Part shown: positions 1-8,332 of the stretch, in pieces
Position numbering within the stretch: the stretch's first letter is position 1
How the letters are laid out: the number at the start of each line of letters is the position of its first letter
NCBI RefSeq assembly: GCF_000174355.1
Contig: NZ_ACIS01000004.1
Span: 1-64,000 of the forward strand
DNA: 64,000 nucleotides
From: Pseudogulbenkiania ferrooxidans 2002
GTDB lineage: Bacteria > Pseudomonadota > Gammaproteobacteria > Burkholderiales > Chromobacteriaceae
Direction: 5' to 3'
Made by a program: the position numbers and the translations under genes
Notes under the pieces: generated by a model
Databases searched by the model: none
What the model saw: only the letters and a program-made list of their open reading frames with translations
What the model was told of the DNA's origin: nothing

Positions 1-146
1 AAGCATCTAGCGGGAACTCGCCTGAGATGAGACTCCTGAGGGCTTGACCCTCTGAAGAGTCGTCGAGACAGACGTTGATAGGTCGGGTGTGGAAGCGCTG
101 TGAGCGTGAAGCTAACCGATACTAATTGCTCGTGAGGCTTGATCCT
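1..146 (+). rRNA. 23S rRNA, 3' end (partial)
   Basis: The first ~146 bases match the conserved 3' end of bacterial 23S rRNA, including the closing segment around GCTAACCGATACTAATTGC and CGTGAGGCTTGATCCT, which pairs with the 5' end of the molecule. The gene begins before the window. The exact 3' end is judged from the usual position shortly after GAGGCTT and may be off by a few bases. Confidence 0.93.
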
Positions 147-262
147 ATCATTTGAGTGGCTTGGGCCACGCGGTGAATAGAGAGTGCGACGTACGATCGA
201 TTACCCAATTCGAAATGGAAGCCAGCTGGCTTCCAGGCTTCTTCTAGTTTGTTGACAGTTTA

Positions 263-379
263 TGTCTGGCGGCCTTAGCGAGGTGGTCCCACCCCTTCCC
301 ATCCCGAACAGGACCGTGAAACGCCTTAGCGCCGATGATAGTGCGGCATTGCCGTGTGAAAGTAGGACACCGCCAGACT
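263..379 (+). rRNA. 5S rRNA
   Basis: About 117 nt with the classic 5S landmarks: a 5' strand TGTCTGGCGGCC pairing with the 3' strand CACCGCCAGAC, the GGTGGTCCCACC arm, CCGAACAGGACCGTGAAACG, and GCGCCGATGATAGTG. It lies ~116 bases after the 23S end, the normal 23S-5S order of an rrn operon. No tRNA is seen in the spacer. Confidence 0.96.
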
Positions 380-387
380 CCCCTTAT

Positions 388-424
388 AAAAGCCCAGCTC
401 ATCCGAGCTGGGCTTTCTGTTTTT
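388..424 (+). terminator. rrn operon terminator
   Basis: A strong hairpin with arms AAAGCCCAGCTC and GAGCTGGGCTTT lies directly after the 5S gene and is followed by CTGTTTTT. It is a rho-independent terminator for the rRNA operon. Confidence 0.9.
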
Positions 425-429
425 ATGGC

Positions 430-461
430 GCCGCCATGCCGCCATGCCGCCATGCCGCAAT
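430..461 (+). repeat. 8-bp tandem repeat (GCCGCCAT)
   Basis: Three exact copies of GCCGCCAT and a fourth with one change stand head to tail just after the rrn terminator. This is a short microsatellite-like array in non-coding DNA, with no visible gene attached. Confidence 0.75.
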
Positions 462-801
462 GGCTCCCCTGGCTGATGCATTACGGGTGTTTGTGGCTGG
501 GGATGGCACAGATGCCGCTTTTAGTTGTACATCCTTAATCTTCCCGACAATTCGATCGGCCTGTGCCTTGGGGAGAACCCGTATGCCGCAGGCTTGCTGA
601 ACATGCAGACCCCCAGTGCACATGCACTGGGGGTTTTTGTGTTTACAACCCGAACCGCCCGTCGGGGCGCCGACGAGCTGGCGCTTGTCGGCGGCGCTGG
701 CTCCGCGTTCTCCCTCTCCCACTGACGGCTTGGCTGAAGAGCTGGCTGTGGCGTCCTAGCCTACTCCCCACAAGTCATATCATTCGGAAGTAAAGAGAAG
801 C
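462..801. other. intergenic DNA, possible small RNA
   Basis: No convincing protein gene is seen between the rrn terminator and the end of ndh. The stretch holds a strong orphan terminator (609-638), so a short untranslated transcript of perhaps 100-200 nt could end there. I could not match it to 6S, 4.5S, tmRNA or RNase P RNA. Confidence 0.35.
609..638 (+). terminator. orphan rho-independent terminator
   Basis: The hairpin arms ACCCCCAGTG and CACTGGGGGT are followed by TTTTTG. No open reading frame of quality ends just upstream on the plus strand, so it terminates either read-through from rrn or an unrecognised small RNA. Confidence 0.75.
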
Positions 802-824
802 CCGTCACTGAAGGGGAGTGACGG
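802..824 (-). terminator. probable ndh terminator
   Basis: A hairpin with perfect 8-bp arms CCGTCACT and AGTGACGG lies ~50 bases past the ndh stop codon. Read on the minus strand it is followed by GCTTCTCTTT, a weak T-rich tail. Confidence 0.5.
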
Positions 825-872
825 ACATGGGGAAGGACAGATGATCGGCCCCCTCACGCCGATCGGGGGATG

Positions 873-2192
873 TCAGTGCAACTTCACTTGGGGTTCGGCG
901 CGCTTGGAAAGCAGCCGGCCTATCGTCGCCAGGCACGTTCTTCCCAGCCCATACAGGGCCATCTTGTGCTTGCTGTAGAGCGACAAGTACATCAGGCGTG
1001 CGAACTGCCCCTGGATAAACAGGCTCTTGCGGGACAGGGAGCTCATCAGGCTACCCACCGTGCTGTATTTGCCCAGCGAGATCAGCGAGCCCAGGTCGCG
1101 ATAGGCAAATGTCCGCAGCGGTTTGCCCTGTAGTTGCCGTTTCAGGTTCGCGAGCAACAGGGTGGCTTGCTGGTGGGCTGCTTGGGCGCGAGGCGGTACC
1201 CAGCCTTGCTTCTCTTCCCACGGACAGGCAGCGCAATCCCCAAGGGCGAAAATAGCCGGATCCAAGGTGGTCTGCAGGGTGGGGGTGACCACCAGTTGAT
1301 TGAGCCGATTGGTTTCCAGGCCGTCCAGCCGGGAGAGGAAGTCGGGTGCCTTGACTCCCGCGGCCCAGACCACCAATTCCGACGGGATGAGCTTGCCACT
1401 CGCGGTTAGCACGGATGTCACGGTCACCTCGGTGACCTTTTCTCCGGTCAACACCGTGACATTGAGGTTTTCCAGCAGGCGCCGGGCATTGTGCGACAGT
1501 TCAGGGGGCAGGGCAGGGAGGATGCGATCCCCGGCTTCGATCAGGGTCAGGCGGATATCCCGGTCGGGATCGATACTTTCCCGCCCATACGCCACCAGCT
1601 CCCGCGTGGTGTTGCGCAGTTCTGCCGCCAGTTCGACACCGGTGGCCCCGGCACCAATGATGGTGATTTGCAGTTGTTCGGGGCGCAATGGCGCATTTTG
1701 CAGGCTGGCCCGAACGCAGGCGTTGACCATGCGCTGATGGAAATGCGTGGCCTGTTCCGGGGTGTTCAAACTGATGGCATGCTGAGCAACGCCTCGGGTA
1801 CCAAAATCGTTGGTGCCGCTGCCGACGGCCAGCACCAGGGTGTCGTAGGAAATCCGGCGGCGCGGAATCAGCTCCTGTCCGTCGGCATCCAGGGTGGGGG
1901 CGACATGGATGACCTTCTCGCTACGGTCCAGTCCATCCATACGCCCCAGGCAGAAACGGAAACCGTGCCACCGGGCTTGAGCCAGGTAGTCGAGTTCTTC
2001 TTTGGCCGGCGTCATGCTTCCGGCGGCAATTTCGTGCAGCAGGGGTTTCCAGATATGGGTGCGGGAGCAGTCGACCAGGGTGATCTCGGCTTGTTGCCGG
2101 CGTCCCAGGGTGTCACCTAGCCGCGTTGCCAGCGCCAGCCCGCCGGCGCCTCCTCCCACAATGACGATTTTCTGCATGTTGGACGTGGGCAT
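873..2192 (-). CDS. ndh: type II NADH dehydrogenase (NADH:quinone oxidoreductase)
   Basis: A 439-residue protein of the Ndh family: a single-subunit, non-proton-pumping FAD enzyme at the inner membrane that passes electrons from NADH to quinone. The N-terminal Rossmann motif GGGAGG is at residues 13-18 and a second dinucleotide motif GAGATG at 180-185. The FAD-contacting FALGDCA lies near residue 330, and a C-terminal amphipathic stretch (SLFIQGQFARLMYLSLY) is the likely membrane anchor. The length matches E. coli Ndh (434). I start at 2192 because AGGAGA sits seven bases upstream; the frame stays open for 39 more codons without such a site. It is monocistronic and divergent from the LysR gene at 2379. 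Confidence 0.92.
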   Translation of the reverse strand: MPTSNMQKIVIVGGGAGGLALATRLGDTLGRRQQAEITLVDCSRTHIWKPLLHEIAAGSMTPAKEELDYLAQARWHGFRFCLGRMDGLDRSEKVIHVAPTLDADGQELIPRRRISYDTLVLAVGSGTNDFGTRGVAQHAISLNTPEQATHFHQRMVNACVRASLQNAPLRPEQLQITIIGAGATGVELAAELRNTTRELVAYGRESIDPDRDIRLTLIEAGDRILPALPPELSHNARRLLENLNVTVLTGEKVTEVTVTSVLTASGKLIPSELVVWAAGVKAPDFLSRLDGLETNRLNQLVVTPTLQTTLDPAIFALGDCAACPWEEKQGWVPPRAQAAHQQATLLLANLKRQLQGKPLRTFAYRDLGSLISLGKYSTVGSLMSSLSRKSLFIQGQFARLMYLSLYSKHKMALYGLGRTCLATIGRLLSKRAEPQVKLH

Positions 2193-2378
2193 CGGTGTCT
2201 CCTGAGGTGCGTTTGCCTGGCCATGCTTCCTCGCATGCACAATTTGCCTTGTTGGCGGCAATGCGAAAGGGCCGTTAGAATGGCCTGAAATTAGGCCGTT
2301 AGCGGCCAATTTGCCCGGTGTGTGCCACCTTCGGCAAACGATATAAATTCAGCACATTGTGAGTGATGGGAACAATAG

Positions 2379-3287
2379 GTGAGACGGAAGATACCGAGCA
2401 TCGAGGCGCTGCAGGCGTTTGAAGCGGCGGCACGGCACCAGAGCTTTACCCGGGCCGCGGAAGAATTGGCTTTGACGCAAAGCGCCGTCTGCAAGCAGAT
2501 CGCGACGTTGGAGGAAATGCTGGGGATCGCCCTGTTTAATCGCATCAAGCGACGCGTCAGCCTGAGCGAGGCGGGCCAGGTCTATGCCCGGGAGGTGCGG
2601 GAGCATCTCGACCGACTGGAGCGCAGCACCTTGTCCATCATGGCGCATCAAGGTTCGGGCGGCGTTATCGAACTGGCGGCGATCCCCACCTTCGCCACGC
2701 GCTGGCTGATTCCGCGCCTGCCCGGGTTTTACGCCGAGCATCCCAATATCACGATCAATATCACCACCCGTTCCGATACCTTCATTTTTGCCGACACCGT
2801 TTTCGACGCCTCCATTCATTTCGGGACGGGGGTCTGGCCCGGCGCTCATGCCGATCATCTGTTTGGTGAGGAAATGATCCCGGTTTGCAGCCCGCAGCTG
2901 CTGGCGCGGCATCCCTGTCCGCAGCCGCAGGACCTGGTCAAGCTGAAGCTCCTGCACCTGTCGGCACGGCACGATGCCTGGCATAAATGGTTCGCCGCGG
3001 CCGGGGCCAGCGACCTGAATGCCATGGTCGGCCCGCGCTACGAGCTGTTTTCGATGCTGGTGGAGGCGGCCCGGGCGCAAATGGGGGTCGCCTTGGTGCC
3101 GCGTTTTCTGGTGCAGGAAGAAATCCGCTCGGGTTCGCTGGTGACGCCCTTCGATATCCCGATGCAGAGCGAGATGGGCTATTTTCTGGTCTACCCGGAA
3201 AGCAAGCAGGAGGCCAAAGTCCTTCAGGCCTTTGTCAGCTGGTTGCTCGAGCAAGCCGAGCAGTATCGTTCACAGCTTCAGCCGTAG
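2379..3287 (+). CDS. LysR-family transcriptional regulator (GcvA-like)
   Basis: A 302-residue LysR regulator. The winged helix-turn-helix fills residues ~7-65 (FEAAARHQSFTRAAEELAL, TQSAVCKQIATLEE), followed by the linker helix and an effector domain with the GcvA/AmpR-like RWLIPRLPGF segment. The start is a GTG at 2379. The gene is divergent from ndh, with ~185 bp between the two starts, so it may regulate ndh or only itself. The effector is unknown. A glutathione transferase gene converges on its end. Confidence 0.85.
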   Translation: MRRKIPSIEALQAFEAAARHQSFTRAAEELALTQSAVCKQIATLEEMLGIALFNRIKRRVSLSEAGQVYAREVREHLDRLERSTLSIMAHQGSGGVIELAAIPTFATRWLIPRLPGFYAEHPNITINITTRSDTFIFADTVFDASIHFGTGVWPGAHADHLFGEEMIPVCSPQLLARHPCPQPQDLVKLKLLHLSARHDAWHKWFAAAGASDLNAMVGPRYELFSMLVEAARAQMGVALVPRFLVQEEIRSGSLVTPFDIPMQSEMGYFLVYPESKQEAKVLQAFVSWLLEQAEQYRSQLQP

Positions 3288-3422
3288 CGCCGGCCTGCGT
3301 CCACGGCGAGCCCGCCAGGTGCCAACAGACAAGCCCACTGCGCCGGCACGCTTCTGATCGGAGGACGTGTGATGCAGGGGGTGTTGGAGGGCCTTGGCGA
3401 CACGCCTTGCCAGGATGCAGGG

Positions 3423-4097
3423 TCAGATCGATATGAAGGGCCGGTCTTTGAGCGAGGCTTTGAACCCCTCGACGACCTCGTGCACCTTGCCCCAATTCGG
3501 CAGGGCCTTCATTCGGTTTAACCAGCGTCGCACGTTGGGGTAGTCCAGATATTCGCAGCGTACCAGTTCGCCCACCGCGACCATCTCGGCGCCGACGTAG
3601 TCGGCGAGGGTGATCGTGTCTCCGCAGAGAAACCGTCTATCGGGGCCGATCAAGTCCTTGTCGAGGATGCCGAGCCAGTGCTGGGCTCTTTGCTTGCCCC
3701 AGGCGATGGTCCCGGCGTGGGCCTCCTCGGTTGGACGTCTGTGGTGAGGGAACAATTGCGGGTAGACCAGACCGTAGCCATGGTCCTTGTAATAGTTGCT
3801 GTAGAACCACTCCATGGCCTCGTCGACGCGTGCCCGTTGCTTCAGGTCGGCTGGGTAGGCCAACGACTGGGTCATGCCGGCAAGATAGCGAATGATGGCC
3901 CCGCTTTCCGTCAGTACAAAGCCGTCGTCGTCCAGCACCGGTACCAGGCAACTGGGGTTGATGGCCTGGAACTCGGGCTTGAGGTGTTCGCCGGTCATGA
4001 GGTCGACCAGCTGATAGTCCAGGGGGATTGCTTCTTCAGCGGCGAACATCATGATGATGCGGCTCGTGGTCGAGGCGGGGTGGTAATAGAGTTTCAT
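3423..4097 (-). CDS. glutathione S-transferase family protein
   Basis: A 224-residue protein with an N-terminal thioredoxin-like domain (MKLYYHPASTTSRIIMM, residues 1-~78). It has the cis-proline glutathione-binding segment CLVPVLDDDGFVLTESGAI, followed by a helical C-terminal domain. It probably conjugates glutathione to electrophiles; the serine/threonine pair near residues 9-12 suggests a theta/beta-like active site without the catalytic Tyr. I chose the ATG at 4097 because GGAG lies eight bases upstream, although 18 upstream codons are open. It stands alone and converges with the LysR gene. Confidence 0.88.
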   Translation of the reverse strand: MKLYYHPASTTSRIIMMFAAEEAIPLDYQLVDLMTGEHLKPEFQAINPSCLVPVLDDDGFVLTESGAIIRYLAGMTQSLAYPADLKQRARVDEAMEWFYSNYYKDHGYGLVYPQLFPHHRRPTEEAHAGTIAWGKQRAQHWLGILDKDLIGPDRRFLCGDTITLADYVGAEMVAVGELVRCEYLDYPNVRRWLNRMKALPNWGKVHEVVEGFKASLKDRPFISI

Positions 4098-4675
4098 CGC
4101 GAATTCTCCAAAGGCGGACGTGGGCGTCTCAGGGCCTGGTTCTAGGCGCATTCACCGCAGGGCATGCCGGTTGCTGCTGGAGGATGACGCCACGGAGGCG
4201 GGCAACCCCCATCAAATGCGCAGGTGATCGATCATGCGCGATTTGCTGCGCGGCGTGGCCGAACCTCCTGTCCGTGCCGCCACTGCGCCGGCATTTAGCC
4301 CGGCCAGCCAGGCGACGATCTCGTGCGCCGATCCATCCTGCCGGAGCGTTGTGGTGTGTTTTTTCGATGCGGTCCGCCGTGGTCGGTATGCCCTGGAAAA
4401 ATGACATGGCCGAGGGTGCCGTTTCATCCTGATTGGACGCTAGTTGCTGGTGGGGTGGATTGCAAGAAAACGGTCCTCGTCTTTCTCTCTGTCCGGTGTT
4501 GGGATGGGAGGTTAGGGCGAGGCAGGTCGTGCCTGGATGCTGCATTGTTTACCGAGAGTAAACAAATTCTTTCTCATAGCATGGTTTTTCAAAATACTCC
4601 GAAGCGATAAATTTTACATATGAAATTTGCAAAGAGGGGATTTCCCTCCTGGCTTATTAACACATCGGAGTTCAC
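4098..4675. other. intergenic regulatory region
   Basis: This 578-bp gap holds no coding sequence I trust. Its distal part turns AT-rich and carries a perfect palindrome (4545-4565) and a smaller inverted repeat GAGGG/CCCTC (4634-4648), both upstream of the small exported-protein gene at 4676. Confidence 0.6.
4545..4565. promoter_or_regulatory. perfect palindromic operator candidate
   Basis: Arms TTGTTTAC and GTAAACAA are exact reverse complements around a 5-base centre CGAGA. Shape and size suit a dimeric repressor such as a TetR-family protein. It lies ~110 bases before the start codon at 4676, in AT-rich promoter-like DNA. No cognate regulator is adjacent. Confidence 0.6.
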
Positions 4676-4903
4676 ATGAAAAAAGTTGCATTCGTTGTTG
4701 CCGGGCTGCTGGTGGCCGGCTCGGTTTTCGCCAAGGATAGCTACGTTGCGCCCACGGACGCCCAGGTTCAGGCCTGGCAGGCGGAACAGGGTAAAATCAA
4801 GGCCAGCTACGCCCAGCTGTCACCAGCCGAACAAGCCCGCCTCAGCCAGCAGAATGCCTACTGGGTGGCACGCTGGGTCAAAGAGAACCAGGCCAGTCGT
4901 TAA
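4676..4903 (+). CDS. small exported protein, function unknown
   Basis: A 75-residue protein with a clear Sec signal peptide: basic MKK, a hydrophobic core VAFVVAGLLVAGSV and an FAK cleavage site near residue 20. The mature part (~55 residues) is hydrophilic and helical, with a Q/A/E-rich QAWQAEQGKIKASYAQL segment and a C-terminal NAYWVARWVKE motif rich in aromatics. TCGGAG precedes the ATG by six bases. A palindrome lies upstream and a strong terminator downstream, so it is an independently controlled single gene. I do not recognise the family. Confidence 0.75.
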   Translation: MKKVAFVVAGLLVAGSVFAKDSYVAPTDAQVQAWQAEQGKIKASYAQLSPAEQARLSQQNAYWVARWVKENQASR

Positions 4904-4968
4904 GCTTTCCTCGGGGCGTCAGTCCCCGCTGCCTGTCTCCAGGCTCGATGGTCGGGCCGCGCGTTGTC

Positions 4969-4999
4969 AAAAGGCTGAGCCGCACGGCTCAGCCTTTTC
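4969..4999 (+). terminator. rho-independent terminator
   Basis: Arms AAAAGGCTGAGC and GCTCAGCCTTTT surround a 6-base loop ~65 bases after the small exported-protein gene. The structure works on both strands and so could also end the broken gene that reads toward it from 5529. Confidence 0.88.
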
Positions 5000-5049
5000 C
5001 ATGTCGGGCAGGGAAGATTCAAGCCCGCCGGCAAGCCCGACGAGCCGGG

Positions 5050-5529
5050 TCATGGCGCAGTCTCTGGTTGCTTGGGTTTCATTTCCTTCATCAAGGCGAA
5101 TGCCTCGTCCTGTCCGACGATCTTGATCGTCATCGGGTCCCCCGCAAAAGGGAATGCCCAGGAGCGTCCCGGGCTGTAACCCACCATCAGGTAGTAGGTT
5201 TTGCCCGATTAGGCTTCCAACGTGGCGACCCGTTTCCCTTGTGGGAAGGCCTTGAATCGGAATTCGTGATGGCCTGCTCCGATCGGCAGGGTTTTGTAGG
5301 TGAGGCGTGGCAGGCTGGCGATTTCTGATCCGTTGTCGGAAATATCCTGGTTGCTGGACACCAGGGTTGGGCCACTGATGTTCATGACCACCAGCGTGGC
5401 GGATTCGGCGACCTCCTCCGGGGCGGGCGGTGTCTCTGCCGACATGTCAGTCTGCGCCCAAAGCGCCGTGCTCAGGCCCAGCCCGCAGGCGGCAGCAAAC
5501 CAACGGCAGTTCCTTCTCCAGTTGTTTAT
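5050..5529 (-). pseudogene. DUF2846-like exported protein, disrupted
   Basis: One continuous minus-strand frame encodes a signal-peptide-like segment (WRRNCRWFAAACGLGLSTALWAQ), a middle region (LTYKTLPIGAGHHEFRFKAF) and a C-terminal part (GKTYYLMVGYSPGRSWAF). The pattern resembles DUF2846-type envelope proteins. Two lesions are visible. A TAA codon at about residue 107 (5209-5211) sits between VATLEA and SGKTYY, and the frame runs on for 53 sense codons beyond it. No ATG/GTG/TTG lies where the GAGGAGGAGG ribosome site (5531-5540) requires one; an ATA at 5527-5529 may be the mutated start. Both changes in one gene argue for a real pseudogene. Family assignment is tentative. Confidence 0.6.
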
Positions 5530-5991
5530 TCCTCCTCCTCGTCAAATCGGTTGCGCCTTAAAACTTTTATTTGCCGCTCCCGTGCTTGTCAACCTCGGAA
5601 CATCAACATGGCAGGGGTGCCATGTCGCGCCCGGTAAGGCCTGTCGGCGTATGGCATGTCGAGTGAGTGAGCTGCGGCTGCTCTTGCGTTAGGATCGGAC
5701 AAAAACAGGAGCGTTACATGCCCACATCCATTCCCTCTGCGCACACGGTTTCCAATCGGTATGCGGTGCGTACCGCCTATTCATGAAACGCGTGCTGCGG
5801 CGCTTCGGTTGGTGGGCGGCGAGGGTAGGGGATTACGCGGTGAAGACCAAGGCTGTTAAGCTCGCTTTGAAGCACGAGCCGGATTCGAGGCTATGCCGGA
5901 CTGACCACCATTCATTGGCCCTGGAGATGGCTTTCCGTAAATCGATTCAGCGGCGACCAGTGGCCACCAAGAAAACATAAGGAGAAATCGG
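5530..5991. other. intergenic region
   Basis: No recognisable gene. It contains a small hairpin TGGCA-GGGG-TGCCA near 5611-5624 and one 22-codon frame with a good ribosome site (5718-5786). The 3' part is presumably the promoter and leader of the binding-protein gene at 5992. Confidence 0.4.
5718..5786 (+). other. possible 22-codon ORF
   Basis: ATG at 5718 follows AGGAG with six bases between, and opens a frame reading MPTSIPSAHTVSNRYAVRT and ending at TGA 5784. It could be a leader peptide or the stub of a lost gene. There is nothing beyond the ribosome site to support it. Confidence 0.2.
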
Positions 5992-7575
5992 ATGAAGCGT
6001 CGCTTTGCCACCCTGATGGCAGCGTGTGTTGTCAGCATGGCCGCCCCCATGGCCATGGCGGCCAAACCGCTGGTGTTCTGTGCCGAAGCGGCACCCGAGG
6101 GTTTCGATCCGGCGTTGTGGGACAGCGCCTTGACCTATAACGTCACGCGGCAGATTTTCCAGGGCCTGGTGCGATTCAAGCACGGCGGCACGGCGCTGCA
6201 GCCGGCCCTGGCAACCGGCTGGGAGGTGTCGGACGATGGTCTGGAGTACACCTTCCACCTGCGCCGCGGCGTCAAGTTCCACCGCACCGACTACTTCCAG
6301 CCCAGCCGCGACTTCAACGCCGATGACGTGGTGTTCACCATCACCCGCTGGATCAATCCGGAGGCGCCGTTCAACAAGGCGTTCCGAACCCAGCTACTGG
6401 GCCCCAACGCCAACGGTATCGCGCAGAGCGTGGCCGCGGTGAAGAAGGTCGACCCTTACACCGTCATGCTGCGGCTGAAGGAGCGCAACTCGACCTTTGT
6501 CAATTTCCTGGCGATGGGGTTTGCCGGCATGCAGTCTGCCGAGTATGGCGCCAAGCTGTTGGCCGAAGGGCGAGCCGCCGACATCAACCTGAAGCCGATC
6601 GGCACCGGCCCCTTCCTGTTCAAGGGCTATGCCAAGGACGCGGCGGTACGCTATGCCGCCAACCCTGGCTACTGGGGCAAGAAACAGAAAACCCAGAGCC
6701 TGGTGTTTGCCATCGTCACCGACCCGCAGGTGCGGCTGCAGAAGCTGAAGAGCAACGAGTGCCAGGTGGCGGCGGCGGTGCGCGAGGCCGACCTGGACGG
6801 CCTCAACGGCGCGCCGGGGGTGAAGGTCACCTCCACCGGGGCGATGAACATCTCCTACCTCGCCTACAATCTGCAGCGGCCGCAACTGGCCAATCGCGAT
6901 GTGCGCGTGGCGCTCGACATCGCCATCGACCGTGATGCGTTGTTCCGCGTGATGTTCCCCAAGGGCGGGGCCATCCAGGCGATCAACCCGTTCCCGCCGT
7001 CGGTGTGGAGCTGGAACGGCAAGAACCGGAACGAGTACAACCCGGCGAAGGCGCGGCAGTTGCTGGCCAAGGCCGGCTATCCGGACGGCTTCGCCATCAC
7101 GTTGTGGGCGCTGCCGGTGCAGCGGCCGACCAATCCCAACGGCAAGTTGATGGCGCAGATGATCCAGCAGGATTGGGCCAAGATCGGGGTGAAGACGACC
7201 ATCCAGAGCTTCGAGTGGGGCGAGTACCTGAAGCGCGCCGCGCAGGGTGAGCACGATGTCTACATGAGCGGCTGGACCAGCGACGCCGGCGATCCGGATG
7301 ACTTTTTGTGGGGCACGCTGTCGTGCAGCGTGAGCAAGAATGGCCAGCGCTTCTGCAACAAGGAGTTCGACGAGCTGCTGTTGAAAGCGCGCCAGACCAG
7401 TGACCAGCGCCAGCGCAGCGCCTACTACCTCAAGGCACAGGAAATCTTCAAGCGCGAACGGCCGTGGATCACCGTCGCCCATTCCAAGATCTACATTCCG
7501 CTGCGCAACGACGTGGAGGGCTTCGTGATGAACCCCAATGGCTCGTTCGACTTCGAGGACGTCTACCTCAAATAA
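5992..7575 (+). CDS. peptide/opine-type ABC transporter substrate-binding protein (SBP_bac_5)
   Basis: A 527-residue periplasmic binding protein of the DppA/OppA class. A Sec signal peptide ends near residue 23 (AMA/AKP). The mature protein shows family hallmarks: AEAAPEGFDPALWD, a GLVRFKHGG turn, LATGWEVSDDGLEYTFHLRRGVKFH, the GTGPFLFKGY segment, NPFPPSVWSWN, and the C-terminal GWTSDAGDPDDFLWGTLSC lid. The length equals that of DppA. It should deliver di- or oligopeptides to an inner-membrane ABC permease, but no permease or ATPase genes lie nearby, so it is an orphan that must pair with one elsewhere. GGAG lies seven bases before the ATG. A terminator follows. Confidence 0.9.
   Translation: MKRRFATLMAACVVSMAAPMAMAAKPLVFCAEAAPEGFDPALWDSALTYNVTRQIFQGLVRFKHGGTALQPALATGWEVSDDGLEYTFHLRRGVKFHRTDYFQPSRDFNADDVVFTITRWINPEAPFNKAFRTQLLGPNANGIAQSVAAVKKVDPYTVMLRLKERNSTFVNFLAMGFAGMQSAEYGAKLLAEGRAADINLKPIGTGPFLFKGYAKDAAVRYAANPGYWGKKQKTQSLVFAIVTDPQVRLQKLKSNECQVAAAVREADLDGLNGAPGVKVTSTGAMNISYLAYNLQRPQLANRDVRVALDIAIDRDALFRVMFPKGGAIQAINPFPPSVWSWNGKNRNEYNPAKARQLLAKAGYPDGFAITLWALPVQRPTNPNGKLMAQMIQQDWAKIGVKTTIQSFEWGEYLKRAAQGEHDVYMSGWTSDAGDPDDFLWGTLSCSVSKNGQRFCNKEFDELLLKARQTSDQRQRSAYYLKAQEIFKRERPWITVAHSKIYIPLRNDVEGFVMNPNGSFDFEDVYLK
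6558..6567 (+). repeat. DUS-like word GTTGGCCGAA, copy 1
   Basis: An exact copy inside the binding-protein gene, read there as the residues Leu-Ala-Glu. Left flank is CAAGCT. The word is the window's most over-represented 10-mer and is discussed in the findings. Confidence 0.7.
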
Positions 7576-7650
7576 CCCCGGTCACGACGCGCCGCGGTCC
7601 TCCGTACCCGCCGCCGGCGCGGCGGGTCATGCCCGCTTCATTCTGCTCCG

Positions 7651-7674
7651 GCCCGCCACGGTGGCGGGCTTTCT
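7651..7674 (+). terminator. rho-independent terminator
   Basis: Arms GCCCGCCA and TGGCGGGC with a 3-base loop, followed by TTTCTC, ~75 bases after the binding-protein gene. Confidence 0.75.
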
Positions 7675-8332
7675 CATGCGCCTTCGGCCGTGGCTTCCGA
7701 GGGCGACAACGCTTGGGCGAACGCCCCGACCTCGGAGGTGGCAACAGGACCTCCACGCCCAGCGCCGGCGCGTCACGCCGGCCGCTGATCCCGCCCCCAG
7801 GCAGACCTTTTCCTCCCAACACCCAGGTCCAAGCTGGCGGCAATCGCTAGGCCGGCCGCTACTGCGGCCGCTATCGGCATCCGTCTTCATCCTCCCGTTG
7901 TCGGCCACCTCTGCTCGTAAGCCGCCGCGCGCCATCCGTTGGTGGGCCGTGTCATGAAACCCACCTGCTCTCGAGGTAGGGTGGGGCGATGGTCGGCGGT
8001 GGCGGGCAATGACGCTTACGTGTCGCTTCCGTCGAAGACCGTCATTTTGCCGGAGAGGCACAATGCCGGGCGATTGGAGGCAGCCCCGCTGCGTTGCCAC
8101 ACGCCATGGTACCCGGCAGGCCCTGGCGCTGGGGCGATAGCCGGATCGGGCGTCCGGCATCGCGGTGATACTAGATGTTGAAATGTTATAGGTTGAGCTA
8201 GATCAAGCTTCATAAGGATGGCATAATCCGGCGCCGGCTTATAAGTGTTACAAGCAAATAATGGCAAATACATTGGCTGTAACTTACAAAATGCATACTG
8301 AATAAACCAGCCCACCCGGAATCGCTTAAGTC
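7675..8332. other. intergenic region upstream of the NRPS cluster
   Basis: About 660 bp without a convincing gene. The first ~480 bases are GC-rich. The last ~170 (8165-8332) are distinctly AT-rich, contain short A/T runs around GTTATAGG, CATAATCC and GTTACAAGC, and are the likely promoter region of the NRPS operon. I found no clear LuxR-type (CviR-like) dyad or Fur box. Confidence 0.5.

Noticed and set aside
462-640. 6S RNA or other known structural RNA between rrn and ndh
   Set aside because: The two ends do not pair as in 6S RNA and no conserved landmark was recognised; kept only as a possible small RNA.
5783-5980. Plus-strand frame of 65 codons before the binding-protein gene
   Set aside because: Basic, low-quality sequence with no ribosome site, lying in what should be the promoter region of the next gene.
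8165-8332. CviR/LuxR-type quorum-sensing box upstream of the NRPS
   Set aside because: No CTG-N10-CAG-like dyad was found in this AT-rich stretch.
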